A DNA stretch of 64,000 nucleotides from positions 1 to 64,000 of the forward strand of contig MU385940.1 of assembly GCA_022497145.1 (NCBI GenBank), in the 5' to 3' direction. The DNA comes from Rostrohypoxylon terebratum (Eukaryota; Ascomycota; Sordariomycetes; Xylariales; Hypoxylaceae). Below, piece by piece: positions 1 through 12,456 of the stretch. The position numbers were made by a program, and so were the translations under genes. The notes below the pieces were generated by a model that saw nothing but the letters and a program-made list of their open reading frames with translations, made no database searches and had not been told where the DNA came from. Position 1 is the first letter of the stretch; each line of letters starts with the position of its first letter.

Positions 1-3000
1 ATTAAATTTTGAAGGTGGTGGTGATATTAAGGATTTGTCAAAAATGGTAAGTGGACCGCACCTGGTATGTGCGCATACTGGTATGTTGGCTTACTACTTA
101 CGTATAGTCCCTTCTAGTCAAGGAGTCCCAGTTAAACCCAACAATTTTAACAGAGATTCTATGATCCTTTCAATAATCACGAGGCCATGTTTTTGTTGGT
201 CTTGATGCCTGTCCGTTTGGCTACTTACTTACCTGAGTACCTCATATCCAATGACTGACCACAAGAGTCTCGCTACTACCATACTAATAACATATGAAGC
301 AAAGGTAGGTATCTGCCTACCTAGCTTAGCATAGGGTTCGATTCTAGCTGAGGCTATCAGTGTACTGAATAAACTTCAGCTTCTTGTTTTCGAAGAAAAC
401 TAGATTGATTCATTATCTAGATATTCATTGCAGGTGTTAGGTGAGCACCTAGTTATATAAGGTATCAAGCTATATCACATCCCAGGCGAACGAGCGCGGC
501 GATAATACCTCTCTAATACCTATCAAGGAATAGGCCTCAGTAGTCACTATATAAGTAAAGTTGTGATCTCTGAAGGTAAAATCCAACGTACTAGGTATTA
601 GTTGGCAGACTCAGGGGTCTATGAGGTATGGTTCGCTCTCACATATGAAGCTCTAGACCTACCAAAAGATACCAATGAATAGGGTTGGAGTTCTCCATGC
701 TGAGATTGCAGAAACAAAAGACTTCCCTAGATACTCTAATTATCGCCACCAAGCTCTAGACAGATGACCGGACCAACCAGCATCGGTGAAATTTATCTAA
801 ATAATATATTGCAGACAACAACACGCACTAGATGTACGGACAGTGCTATGTTCTCTGGCTCGATTCGGGCATGAGAGATATATCGATCAACTAGAGAGGC
901 ATCCGCCATCAACGGGAGCGACATGAACCTAGGAGTTCGCTGATCGCAGTAATTACCCACTACCTACTAGGTAGGTACTTAGGCAATGGTCGCCTGAAGA
1001 CAATTTCGAGTCCTTAACGTCTATACAATGCTGAATCCATACTCACTTCCAAATCGAGGACAGGTGTCTTAGAAGTGTTAAAGATGAAATGAATCGGGGG
1101 GGTGTGTGGGACGACTAGCCACCTAGGTACCTACCTGGTTAGCTACCACCATCGTGAACTTCCTGATGATTTTGAGCACTTGCTTAGATGTGGGCAAACT
1201 TAGCTCGGACGACTTCTTCAATTCTACGCCTGATGTCTTACATTGCTTCTATCCTCGATGAATGAGTTTGGTCTACCTAACAGTTCTATTTCCACTCACA
1301 GAGTAGATACCTAGGCATACACCGGTACCGGCAGACCGGATAGAGTTATTAGTCGGTGAGGATAACGATATGCACTGTTTCTTTTTCTGACAATATCCTT
1401 AGACATCTTTGGATGTTGTGTTACTTGATGTGTTATATCCTCCCTCCCCTTCTTGGGTTAGGAAATCTGCGTCTCTCTTGTGTCACGTGTCGCTTGTCCA
1501 CTGCGAGGATACTTGGAGGTAGTATAAATATTGTGTTGTTGCGTACGGAAGTACCTATTTGCTGCTCTTATAAGGCTGCGTGTGTATGTGTATGGTGTGA
1601 CGAGGGCAGCAAGTAGGTAAGACATATCCACGGCGAAATTGACAAATCCCCAGGCAGCTTTTCTCAAACAAATAAGGCACATAAAGGGCAATGCAAGTAT
1701 TAAGTCGAGCACGTGGAACTGCGGCTTTAGCGTAGGACTCGATTTCATCCCCCGCATAAAGCAAGCTTCAGCTCCTGTTCATCGGCACGGCCATCTGGCC
1801 AACCAGCTTTTGTCCGTCCGTAGGCCAAGCACTCTGAGTGCCGTCAGTGGCTCGCGATAGTGCCAAGCAACTAAGAATTTCAAGCCACCCGCTGCATGAG
1901 CAGACAAATAAGATCTGTAAATGTCGATCGGTCGCTGTTAATGGAGCCACGTAGGGCAATCTACGATGATATAATTGGGGTCTGACTTTGACAAGTTCTT
2001 CGATGGCTCGTTGATGCCGTGCACGAACGGGCGGGCGCTTGAGACTCTAGGTAGAGGACTCGTCATATTTTAAGCGCCGCATATGCGTAGGGGGATGAAT
2101 CCAGGTTACACTACATTGTATGTATAGGTATGCAGCCTGTGACCTTGCGTATAGATATGTATGTGTAGGTATTGTATAATATTTGCTTACCTACCCTACT
2201 CAAGCCCTGGTACATACAAGTGCAGTGTTCTGCGGTGAGAACTGAGACCCGACAGCTGAGGTGGGTTTACATGTAAGGGAGGAGAGCCGTGGTGATGATC
2301 TTTTCATTTAGGGACAGGTAATAATATGCTCAGGTAATTCCGAGGTGGAAATGAGATACTGTGAATCCATGAGTAATAATTATCTACCTAGGTAGTTATA
2401 TAAACACCTGAGAGGCTGACCACCCTTATTACTCAATCATTCCCCCGATCATCACCAAAAGGGTTGGGCACATGGCGGCGCATTATTTATATATATATGC
2501 ACCGCTATGTACTATCTAGGTAAAGCCACTGGCATTCATCGAGGTTTGGATAGAGGTGATAGCCGATGTCACCAGTTAGCTGGGTCCTTGCACACATGCA
2601 GGTCTCCATATGGACTGTATCCAATTGTGGATTGACATGTATAGTAATATCTCATGTACGATACTTGTTGAAATGTTAGGCAGTTAGTCCGAAGCTCTCT
2701 GGCTTATTAGACGCGGGCGTGTAGGTTCTAGGTGTGTTTGTTTCGCAACTCGGCGTCAATTAGACGACGGTGTAGGGCATCGGAGGTGACCAAGCAGCCA
2801 AGTCGAGCCGAGCAGTCAGGGCTGAATTTAGACGCGCTCACCGTGGATTTTCCTGGTCGTATGCCATCGTACGAACTCATGTTTCGAATTTCGAGAAGCA
2901 GATGTGACTCCTCCCAAACTGCAAGGATCCTTAGACCATCACACACGCACTCCTGAATGTCCGTGGGTCGTTATTCTCGTTATTCTACGTCGACATCGAG

Positions 3001-3940
3001 AAGGCATGTATAGAATACGTACGAAGCCCACGAAGGCTCCCCACTTTCCGGGGGCTACGTGGTGGGACTGTACTGTAGCGTGGACGTGAATGTCTCAGGT
3101 GTTTTTAGCAACTTTGGAATTGGAGCAGCTCCCGTCTCCGGCTCCCGTCCTCTGGTTCTAGGGCTGTCATCGCTTACAGGAAGAAGCGGGTAAGGTTACC
3201 TGCCTAGGTCCTATGACCAAGGCAGATAGTATACTGTAAACTTCAATAAAGTAACTGGGTGGTATCTTCCCCTCTTGTTGGCCCAAAATTTATCGACATA
3301 CCTAAATACTAGATCGCTTGATTGAGGACAAATATTTCATATTCACACGCAGTGGACTGAATGTATCCGCCTGGTATTAATATTATCTGAACACTTACAT
3401 AGGTATTAGTAGAGGGTTCATAGTGCAGGGGTTTCGATGCTAACCTTGAAGTTGGGATAATTGGAATGGTTCGCGTGCTAGCCTTGTTGCGATTTGCGAT
3501 GTACCGACTATGGAGATGGGCTGTATTGGGATAGGAATGGGGATGGGGATGGAAGGGTAACCGACCTAAATCAGGAGACCTACAATGTACTTCGTACATA
3601 GTACATAGATCTTGGAGTTACGATTGTAACGGTGACTAGGAATTGTCTTGATGCGATACAATCACCCTGGTGATTTTTGGTCGCAGTTCAGTTTTCCACT
3701 CATTAATTATTAATTATCGTCGTCAGCATTGTGAAATTTTTGAGATTCTTGTTGGATGTAAGTTTGACATACTAGATATGTATGTACCTAGCTGGAGGTC
3801 GGCCAGATCGTACTATGTATGGTCAGCCCTGGAGGTCTTTGGCTGCAGGAAGCTATCTACATACATGTTCGGATGATCAATGCGAAAGCCACGCCTGCAT
3901 ATCAGGTCCGCAGGTCCGCCGAGCACCTCCGCAACTCTCC

Positions 3941-3970
3941 ATGATGATGATGATGATGATGATGATGATG
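3941..3970. repeat. (ATG)10 microsatellite
   Basis: Ten perfect ATG units lie in the gene-free left end of the window. Confidence 0.95.
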
Positions 3971-5442
3971 TGCTGGGTTTCAGACACATGAAACGACCGT
4001 GTTAGCATTGGTAGGTCGATCACAGGGGTTCAATTTCCCCAAACGCATGGCAGGATTCCTCTGAATTCCGAATCTGGGCGATGACAAACCCATCCGAACT
4101 CGTTTCGCCAATCGTTTAAGATCCTTCTGACCTTTTCGCCTCTTCTTTTTCTTTCGCCTTCTTACACGCGCCTCTTGGATGCAGGCCTCTTGGATGTAAA
4201 AGCTAGACAAGAAGAGGTGAAGGTCGAAGATCCAGAGCCAAGTCAAATTTATTCCTTTTTTTCTTCTTTTTTTTCTTCTTGTCTCGTCTCCTTCTTCCGG
4301 CCTTGATTCCTTGATCATATTAACTCTCTCTTTCTTTCTCAATGTCTGTGTCGTATTCGTCTTCTCTCCTCCGCTCGCTATTCTTCATCAAGACACTTAC
4401 CGGACTACCAGGAACTGGGAAGTTTCTAAGCTTCCTAAGATGGTAAACCATACGTGTGACGTGTGAGATGATTTATGAGCAGGATGTACATATCATAATA
4501 CATAGTCTATAGGAATAAAGATGGTCAATCATGAGTAAGATGCATAATTTAATAAGAAAAGGCATTGTGTATTTAGGATGCAGAATAATAATGCTAGATA
4601 TTGATTGGTTACATACCTACATAGCGATCTTTGACGTGATGGATAGGTACCTAAGTACGTTATAAAAGGAGGGAATATTACTTCGTAGCCAGATTGGGAA
4701 TACCGAAATAGTGTCGTACTTTCTGAAATATTTTCTGGGATATGTATGTACTTTCCGGGACACGCACTGTGATAATACATAGTACTATGATACTCCGGAA
4801 TACAAATACTAGTGTAGTACTACAAGTCGCTACCCCAAGCGACCCCGTTCTACATAGTATTACCTATTATCTCGTCCTTTCCTTTTCTATTCGAGATGAT
4901 TGAGGTGTTACGTGCTATGTAAACGGAAGTTACGATTGATAGGATTCCTCGTGCAATTGGATGTTTCTACCCAGATGTCGCTGAAGCTTATTATGATATG
5001 GATGTTTAAAAGGTTTAAAAGAGTAAGACAAGGAAGGCACACTTACATACGACCGTCGACACAGTCTTCGATGGTACCTGGCAGCTTGGGTTTGGCAGGA
5101 TTACATTGTACTAAAAGTACTACCATGTACGCACTTACCTACATACCTACTAGTATCTTGATGAGCCCCTGTCAGCAACCTGGTAGCTTTGGGCTGCTTG
5201 GCTAAAAATTTCCTAGGTACCTAGGTACAGACTCCTTTTTCAGGAGAAGGACACCTTTTGGTTGGCTAGCCCTTGAGGCTTGATCCCCGCGAAGAAAGAA
5301 TGAAATCCTTGAAATCCATCTATTGCAGGAAGAAGTTTGAATGGTGAATGGATTGAAAAAAAAAGAAAAAAAAAGACAAAAAAAAGGATTCGAGATTGAA
5401 TGGGATGGTACATGGAACCACTTCAGCACTGCGCTGGCATCA

Positions 5443-5470
5443 CACCACAACCACAACCACAATCACAACT
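5443..5470. repeat. CCACAA-type short tandem repeat
   Basis: Three to four near-identical CACAAC units are followed by ACTACT/ACTACG triplets. No gene is associated with it. Confidence 0.7.
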
Positions 5471-6599
5471 ACTACTACGACTACGACTTCTACCACCAAA
5501 ACTCCTTTTTTTTTTCCAGATCTTAAACATACTGTACGATACATTGCATTTCTGGTCTGCTGAGCCCTGCTGACCAATAAGAACCCGACGGTCCCTCAAT
5601 TTGCTTAATTTGTGGTGTTACCTGCTCGTGTCAATAACATCCATCTGATAGTATTCCCTTTCTTCGATTTCTTCGATCTATCCCTCAATTTTTGAAATCA
5701 AATTGGATCAAATGTGGATTACTTGGGTAACACAATACTATTACTACGTACCTAGTTTGCTTTCCATGACTACATTTTATATGTCATTATATTACTACTA
5801 CTACCGTATACGACATACATAATTTACATACATAACTTGAAGTAGATACCTAGTAGGGAATAATATTGTAAATTCGTGTGAAAACTTGGAAAGTTGTCCA
5901 AATAAGGAACATCCAAAGGTTGACATTCGACATTCGATGTTTCCCAATCTTCCATCTTTCCTCGGCAAGAGATTATTATTATGTACGTAAGGCGAAGGCG
6001 AAGGCGCGAAGCGTGCTGTGCTTGTCCAGCCGTTCCAGCCGTTCCATCAGGTCCAGCAGGTCCAGGTGCTCAAGTGCTCTTCTAAATTCTCATCAGAGCC
6101 GGATATTGAATTTTAGTGGCCAATTTGATGCTCCGGATCCACTTGAGACTCGCTAGTACCCCATCGTCGCGGCAAAACTGTGCTCCTGTAGCCAATCAGA
6201 TATCCCGGTTGCGACTCGTCAACCGGGTCTAGGGGTGAGTACGAAGTAGTACTACATAGTATGTATCAAAGGTACGAGGCTGAAGGTACACAGTGCAGCT
6301 TGTGGTTCCTGCGTTTTTTTTTTCCTCCTCTCCCCTTGCTCAGAACTTGGAACTGTCAGACACAAGGCGCAAATAATAGTTCGTAGCGGAAAAGCCTACC
6401 TACACCTATCTGAGTAGTAGCTCTAAAATAACGTGCAAGCGCAATGTGAGTACTCTAGTGCCTACCTACTATGTAGGTAAGTGCCTATGTACATGTAGGT
6501 GTTGGTTGGTAGCGGGAGGTAGGTACCTTTCTGACAGTACGGTATTGTATCATGTATGTACTTGCTGCAGGTGCATTTCGCTGGCCTGACCCAAAGAAA

Positions 6600-8346
6600 C
6601 TACACTAGGTAAGCTTGAGACTACCTGCCCACTTCCAAAACCCACTGCAGCAATTTTCACTTTTCCCACTCTATTTGTTCATTTGTTCCTTCCTCCTGGC
6701 CACTTACGGACCACACACACAGAGTACCTTTTCTCTTTCATCTATCGCACATTTCTCTCTCTCTCCGTCTCTCAACTTTTTTTGTCCATCTTCTCTTTCT
6801 TCCTCTACCCCCTCCTTCTTCCCCCCTCGATCGCAAATCGACCTTCCTTTATTCTCTCCCTCTATGACCGTTGGTTCCTAATCCTCCTCGAGGTTCTTTC
6901 CGTTTTTGTGTGCGCGCGCCAAAAAATCAATTAGTTCAATCTCGTCGTTGGCTTGCCCATCGTCGTTTCGTCAAAAGCCAAAAAACAAAAAGTGGAAGCA
7001 GCAATCAATTATTCGCGTTCTCTCGAGAAGAAGACAATTCGCCACCATCGTCAATCCTATTAAGCATTTTTTTTCACAGCAGGACCAGGGAAACGGGGAA
7101 AAAAAGACAAGAAAACAAAAAAGAGAATAGAAAAAGCCGGAAGACTTAACAAACTCTCCATCAACTTCTAATCACTGTACAAATTATCGACGTATTTTTT
7201 TTTAGCCATTTTCGATTCGCATCGCTTTTACGTATACCCAGTACTTGACTGAACCAATAATTTCGCGTCCACTTCCAACTACGTCAATCCGATACCGAGG
7301 AGCTGCATACTGCACTTTAAGGAGAAGTAAGGAACGGCAAGAACCATCAAGATAACTTGACAATTTAAGAGTGGAGAGTGGTTTGCATCAGACATCCTCT
7401 CGCGCTGCCACTTCTTTCGTCGGAACAACCTCCCTCAACTGGCAAACAAGGAAATCTCAACCATCCCGAGGTACTTATCGGAGACATCCACTTAAGGAGC
7501 AAGAACAAAGCAGAGTAACACAGGTCGGCACTGCCAATTTATCAGGATCAGGATTCCCGCCTGCCCCGGTTAAGCCGCTCTCGGACGAGTCAAGAGAACA
7601 AAGAAGGAAGCTTAGGCCTCTAATAGCCCTTCCACTCCGTCCCTGCGTTATTTCGACATCGTGGTCTTTCCCACATCGTCTTTTGCACCAACCTTTAGTT
7701 TCTTACCCCCCCTTTCTTTGAACAGGATTGATTCGGAAACTTCGTTCCCAATCATCAAGTCTCGCCCTTGCTAGTCCTCGTTCTTCTTAGAGATCCCATT
7801 ACGCAGTTTCCCCATCATTGGCCACGTCCTGTCGCTCATTCGGACACGACTAAAGGAATATTTTTAATATCGCCCAGGAGTAAAATCGTACGACGACAAA
7901 ACCGCATCTACTCGCAACCTCTTCTGTTTCTTGTCCACAACTTTCTATCATCAGCATCAACAAAACTGCCTTCTTGGTTTTGTTGGATCCTGCCGGCAAA
8001 CACGCGTTTGATACGACATTCTTCCCAATTGCTACATCGTTAGCCGTTGCGCCGCTTGTCTGGCCACATCCCACGCAATCGACAACCCGACAACCTGACA
8101 ACCTCCGACAATACCCACTACACCTTCATATTAATCACAACCTTCTCGACTCACTGTTATTATCGCCAATCTACTATTGTTGTAATATCCCTTTGATCGC
8201 GCTATCATTTTAGACGCAATCATCCATTCCTTATTAGATTTCTCTTCTAATCGCCTCCACGCCGTCATTCGTCTCCGAATCTTCTGCCTCGATTTCCAAC
8301 TCAGGCAGTTGTTCACCCGAAAGATAGCTTTACATTAATTTGAGCA
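6600..8346 (+). promoter_or_regulatory. Promoter and long 5' leader of the Gln-rich gene at 8347
   Basis: Pyrimidine-rich blocks at about 6650-6870 look like a fungal core promoter or transcription-start region. They are followed by about 1.4 kb without a protein-like frame, ending at the ATG at 8347. Several short upstream ORFs occur (for example 7371-7721 and 7768-8043). The leader is inferred: an intron or an alternative start site could shorten it. Long leaders with upstream ORFs usually mean translational control. Confidence 0.45.
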
Positions 8347-10086
8347 ATGGACACCGGCGGTCTCGCTCAAATGGCGCATAACGGTTTCACTTCGAATGGG
8401 CTAGGCATGCCCACCGGAGGGTTAGCTTCACGCCGCAGCGGGGGCCAGAACATCAAGCCCCTGTCTTTCGAAGCCATGAAGGCTGCTTCCGAACACAAGG
8501 ACAATGGTGTTCCGACCCCTAGGACTAGTCGATCCCACCTGCTTGCAGGTCTAAGAACCGCTCCGAAGTCTGCCACGGCGACTTCTTTCGCTGCCGCCTC
8601 TCCTACTTCGGCTCTTCCACCTTCTCACGTGCATGGCAGGAACAGCAATGCCGGAAACATGTACGGCAACCAGGAGAACATGTATACCGGGCCGAAGACT
8701 TCGCTCCCTCGCCTATCGTCTCAACAACATCAGCATCAGCAGCAGCAGCAGCAGCAGCAGAGTTACATCCCAATGATGAATATGGTTCACCAGCAGTACA
8801 CCGCCGAGCAGATTTTGGCGCCTCCCGAGCTTCATCTCGATGAGCAGGTTCAAGATCAGATGGACCCCTCCTTGTACGCTCAACTGGTTGCTACTAACAT
8901 GTATTTGGCTCAGCAACAACAACGATTGCAGCAGCAGTTACTCAGTGTTCAGGCAGCTGCTCAGCAGTTCCAGAACATGAGCCTTAGCGGACAATCGGTG
9001 CTCCAGCAACAGATGGCTTTGCAGAATTTGTATCATCAACAACAGCAGCTGAAGAACCTTCAACAGTCGATGGCCACGTCTATACCGACTCAGCAGAACC
9101 TGTACGCCTATTACGATCCCGCCTCCGGTCAGCAGGTGTACTACATTGATCAAGGTGTCAGCCAGATGAACAATGTCAATGCCAACAACAGCTACGTAGA
9201 GCGAACACCTGGCACACCTCAGGGTTACAATCGCCATCAACCGAGCAACAGCACACCCCGAGTTCAAGTTTCGCCGCCTCCTGCTGAGAACAGCCCGCCA
9301 ACTTTCCGAACTACCTCACCCCCGAAGAAACCAGAGTTGACGGCGGAGCCCACGCCTCTCCCGCCGCCTTCTGCCAACGCTTTCCGCCGCGGTCATAAGA
9401 AGTCGTCGTCTCTGGCGGGTAACAACAAGGGTCTTTCTCTGTCGACAGATGAAGCGCCCAAGTCGGCTGGTCCAAAGACTGCCTCATTCCCGCTGTCGCC
9501 TATGACTAATGGTGGTTATGGTCCCGGTCAGGGTCGTGCTGGCGAGCATCCGATTCGCCAGCCTCGCGGCCCCCCCGCTTTGGATGAGCTTAGGGCGAAA
9601 CCTACTGCCAAGCATGAGGGCAGCAAGAACTTTGCGGCGCGAACTCGCCGCTCTGCCGTCCACAACTTGGTGAAGGCTGGTATGGTTAGACGCAAGGGTA
9701 CGGGTAGTAGCTGCGGAAGCATGAGCCCCGTATCCGAGAGCGCTGAGGAAGTTGGCAGCCCCATGACCGACAACGAGTCTGATTCTGGGCGTAGTGGCTC
9801 GGGCAGCCTCTCCGGCGATGCGGAACCGAGTCTGGCTAGTTCCAGGACGTCCACGAGCGGCAGCTGGGGAGCTATCGGCTCCGATCGACCAGGCTCGCGT
9901 CAGAAGTCTCGCAAGAGCGTCGACAGCCTGTCTAGCAGCGGCGAGGGTGAAGGTAGCTTCGCGAGCGTGTTCAAGAATGGATCCCAACGACCAGGCAAGA
10001 CCGAGTCGATCGATGGACAGAGGAAAGCGCCTATGCTCGTCCTTACCAGCGCCGAGAAGCGCAAAGGTGGCGTCGTGGTGGCTTAA
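8347..10086 (+). CDS. Gln-rich low-complexity protein, function unknown
   Basis: This is a single 579-codon exon. I do not recognise the family. The N-terminal 80 residues contain a Gly/Ser-rich start and a NIKPLSFEAMKAASEHKD segment that looks conserved. Residues about 120-270 are Gln-rich, with a run of eight Gln encoded by CAG repeats near base 8737 and several QQ clusters likely to form helices or coiled coils. The centre is Pro/Ser-rich (SPPPAENSPP, TPLPPPSANAF). A basic patch near residues 425-450 (KNFAARTRRSAVHNLVKAGMVRRKG) is the best candidate for a nucleic-acid-binding or partner-binding element. The C-terminal quarter is Ser/Gly/Glu-rich and probably disordered. Codon use is coding-like throughout. 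A role in RNA regulation would fit the composition and long leader but is speculation. Confidence 0.85.
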   Translation: MDTGGLAQMAHNGFTSNGLGMPTGGLASRRSGGQNIKPLSFEAMKAASEHKDNGVPTPRTSRSHLLAGLRTAPKSATATSFAAASPTSALPPSHVHGRNSNAGNMYGNQENMYTGPKTSLPRLSSQQHQHQQQQQQQQSYIPMMNMVHQQYTAEQILAPPELHLDEQVQDQMDPSLYAQLVATNMYLAQQQQRLQQQLLSVQAAAQQFQNMSLSGQSVLQQQMALQNLYHQQQQLKNLQQSMATSIPTQQNLYAYYDPASGQQVYYIDQGVSQMNNVNANNSYVERTPGTPQGYNRHQPSNSTPRVQVSPPPAENSPPTFRTTSPPKKPELTAEPTPLPPPSANAFRRGHKKSSSLAGNNKGLSLSTDEAPKSAGPKTASFPLSPMTNGGYGPGQGRAGEHPIRQPRGPPALDELRAKPTAKHEGSKNFAARTRRSAVHNLVKAGMVRRKGTGSSCGSMSPVSESAEEVGSPMTDNESDSGRSGSGSLSGDAEPSLASSRTSTSGSWGAIGSDRPGSRQKSRKSVDSLSSSGEGEGSFASVFKNGSQRPGKTESIDGQRKAPMLVLTSAEKRKGGVVVA

Positions 10087-11084
10087 GGCATAATCGGCCT
10101 CAATTTCTTTTTCACGCATTAATGATCGCATGCTCCGAACGTCTCTCTGTCTTTTCACGACGATTGCGACGGAGTGGTAGACCCCTCCGAGCAGAGATTA
10201 CGTACGAATGGACGGGACTTGACTGGAGATCAGAATGGCCATTTTCTTTTCGCGATTTGATTTTTTTTTTAAGTCGGACGGCACCGGAAACTGGATTAGG
10301 GGGGTGGCGGCATTCCGATACGTTGATTTTCGTTTGCAATACCAAAGACCCCCAACCAGCAGCCGGCAATACACTTCTTCGAGGGGATAGAGCAGCTTGG
10401 AGAGAAAACATCCCCAATGGGTGGGATCCTTTTGCTGTTTATACTTCACGTCATTCTCTCTCACCAACCACACATTTTATTCATTGCTAAATGCGTTGTG
10501 TTTGGGGGGGTCCTCGCTGAGGAAGCATCTCACTCACGTCTCTTGTGGATGCGGTTCCCTCCTAAGCTGTGTGGGCTAGGACTATGCTCCGCGGTTGGGG
10601 CGTCTACATCGATAGAGGTACTCGTCCAAATCCTTATGTGCCTAGGTAGTGATCCAATCCAATGGCACAATGATAATTGAATGCCAAATCTATATATCTA
10701 CGTATCCTCTTGCTCTTGCTGCAATGTCGTGCTTGTTCGAACATAATCATTTTGGCCTGAATTACCAACTTAGTACTTAGGCCGGTGGATAATCGTGAAT
10801 CACTCGTGTTAGAATCAAGGTAGATGTTAGTCAAACAAGTCTCCAGCACATCAACGCGTTTGTGAGGACAAGTGAGAGTCTATTCTAACTCAGTTCACTA
10901 GTTTAGTAAGTGTGATTATATGAAGCTAGGTATTACGTCGTAAACGGTAAGACCCCTATTGTGGATCGTCATCTGTCAGGTAAATTGATTGGACGTCGAT
11001 GAAACGGGATCGTAGCATATTACATGGCTTACAGTTGATCAGCATTCGAGCTTATCATTCGAATTATGAATGTCATTCTAGAGC
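10087..11084. other. Convergent spacer, 3' regions
   Basis: This is the spacer between the Gln-rich gene (+) and the DUF6601-like gene (-). It contains only short frames and two poly-T/poly-G tracts (near 10261 and 10507). It probably holds both 3' UTRs; nothing else is seen. Confidence 0.6.
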
Positions 11085-12086
11085 TTAAGGGCTTGTTATC
11101 TTTTCTTGAGCTCCCTTTTCCCTCTCTAAGCGTATCCTCTTTACAAACGCGATGGTTGACAACACGTGATACCAGAATAGCACGAACCAAACGATCACGA
11201 TGGACCCCAACGCTAGACACAACGCGATGAGCCCCGCGACGGTAACGCCTAGACCGAGGTTCTGAAAGTCGCTGTTCTTGCTCAACATGTCAGTCGCAAG
11301 ACCTACCTGCAACGCGGACAGCACGACGCTGACGTAAACGAAGCCGGCAACCAGCCATCCGAAATGCTGCTCGAAAAAGGCTCTGTACCACGTGCTACTG
11401 CTCATGTACCCGTCGACAAAATTCCGAGCGGACCACGACTCCCACGCTACCAGCGGCCACCGCGTCAGCATGTCCAACCGACTAAGCCGCAGCTCGCCGT
11501 ACCGGTACCGCATATCGACGTCGTCCATAGCCCGCAGATCCGACGCGGCCAACACCGACTCCGCGAACGCCGTCCACCGCTCCCAGGTCACGTCCTCGGG
11601 TATGAGCTTCTCGGCGACGGCGACGGCGTGGTCGCTGCGGTGCGCGACGAGCCACACGTAGCTCAGCAGCATGCCGCGCGCGGAGGCGTGCAAGGAGGCG
11701 TCTCGCGCGTCGCAGAGGTATTCTTGCCAGAAGGCGTGGCTTAGCAGGAAGGCGGGCAGAGGCTTCACGAAGATGCGGTGCTCGTGCCACACCAGGTGCT
11801 CGTCCGCGCGCTCGGTCTTGACGATCGCGCGGTCCATCAGCCGCTGTCGGTGCAGCGGGCGCGCGGGCACGGGGAGCCCCGCGAGCCAGAGGTGGGGGTA
11901 TAGGCGCGTGAGGCGCGCGGTGCTGAGTTCGTAGGTGAGGTAGGCGTGGTGGTCTTGCGAGGGGAGGAGGAGGGTCGATGTCGTGGAGCGGATGGCGGCC
12001 GGGTGGGTTATCTTTGAGAGCTCGACGAGGCTCTGGTCTGGTGGGAAGGGGGGTTCGAGAGGTTGGGGCTTGGTGGGCTGGTTCAT
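11085..12086 (-). CDS. Two-TM membrane protein, DUF6601-like
   Basis: This is one 333-residue exon. The body has many Trp, His and Arg residues and motifs such as RLYPHLWLAGLPVPARPLHRQ (residues 61-81) and RYRYGELRLSRLDML (193-207), which I associate with the fungal DUF6601 family; that name is from memory and not checked. Two hydrophobic helices at about 243-264 and 280-304 should anchor the C-terminus, followed by a basic, Lys/Glu-rich tail. There is no signal peptide, so the 240-residue N-terminal part is probably cytosolic. The gene is GC-rich, which opens long shadow frames. It is divergent from the STAND gene, with 370 bp between start codons. No enzymatic motif is visible. Confidence 0.85.
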   Translation of the reverse strand: MNQPTKPQPLEPPFPPDQSLVELSKITHPAAIRSTTSTLLLPSQDHHAYLTYELSTARLTRLYPHLWLAGLPVPARPLHRQRLMDRAIVKTERADEHLVWHEHRIFVKPLPAFLLSHAFWQEYLCDARDASLHASARGMLLSYVWLVAHRSDHAVAVAEKLIPEDVTWERWTAFAESVLAASDLRAMDDVDMRYRYGELRLSRLDMLTRWPLVAWESWSARNFVDGYMSSSTWYRAFFEQHFGWLVAGFVYVSVVLSALQVGLATDMLSKNSDFQNLGLGVTVAGLIALCLALGSIVIVWFVLFWYHVLSTIAFVKRIRLEREKGAQEKITSP

Positions 12087-12456
12087 CGTGGTTTGATGCT
12101 AGAGGTTTACGGTTGAATATATACAGGGGTGAGTAGTCGTCAAGGGGCTGTGATGGAGTGAGGATTTTCACTTCAAAAGTGAGATTCTGAAGATAACTAT
12201 GGCATTTTTAGAGCAAGCCTTCTATTGGGCTGTACAGCTCAACGAACAGACGCTGATCTGTCTCGCAAGCGACGCTGATAGGTCGGAATGCAACGTCGGA
12301 AGCGCCGTCAGCAGCCATAAATCAGGCAACCCCTCCCCACCTGCCAGCCTTACTTTCTCGTCTATTCTCTCATCCTTCGCCATTCTACCTTCATAAATCA
12401 GAATCATTCATTCTCTGCAGATTTTGATTTTAAGTTCCACTATGTAATCACTAGCG
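12087..12456. promoter_or_regulatory. Divergent promoter between the DUF6601-like and STAND genes
   Basis: The 370 bp between two outward-facing start codons must hold both promoters and leaders. There is a TATATA-like run near 12118 and a pyrimidine-rich stretch at about 12340-12400 just before the STAND gene. A 65-codon frame at 12199-12396 could be an upstream ORF. Co-regulation is possible but unproven. Confidence 0.5.

Larger units (their letters stand above)
1..6600. other. Gene-free spacer
   Basis: No reading frame longer than about 120 codons is present, and none resembles a known family or can be chained through convincing splice sites. The stretch holds many scattered CCTAGG/TACCTA-type motifs (for example near 961-981, 1121-1139, 2383-2400 and 5211-5230), an (ATG)10 microsatellite at 3941-3970, a C+T-rich tract at about 4120-4400 and an A-rich tract at about 5355-5390. 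The C+T tract resembles fungal transcription-start regions, so a non-coding transcript is possible but not shown. Confidence 0.6.

Noticed and set aside
333..356. GGTTCGATTC word like a tRNA B box
   Set aside because: The flanks cannot form a T-stem or acceptor stem and no A box lies at the right distance. Similar words at 31251 and 61904 fail for the same reason. No tRNA is supported in the window.
3980..4342. 120-codon Lys/Arg-rich minus-strand frame
   Set aside because: It is produced by a C+T-rich tract on the plus strand, with no protein-like pattern.
9484..10158. 224-codon minus-strand frame opposite the Gln-rich gene
   Set aside because: It is the mirror of a GC-rich coding exon, its Ala/Arg-rich composition is an antisense artefact, and no splice or domain support exists.
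11482..12171. 229-codon minus-strand frame overlapping the DUF6601-like gene
   Set aside because: It is an out-of-frame reading of the same GC-rich exon, giving Arg/Pro/Ala-rich nonsense.
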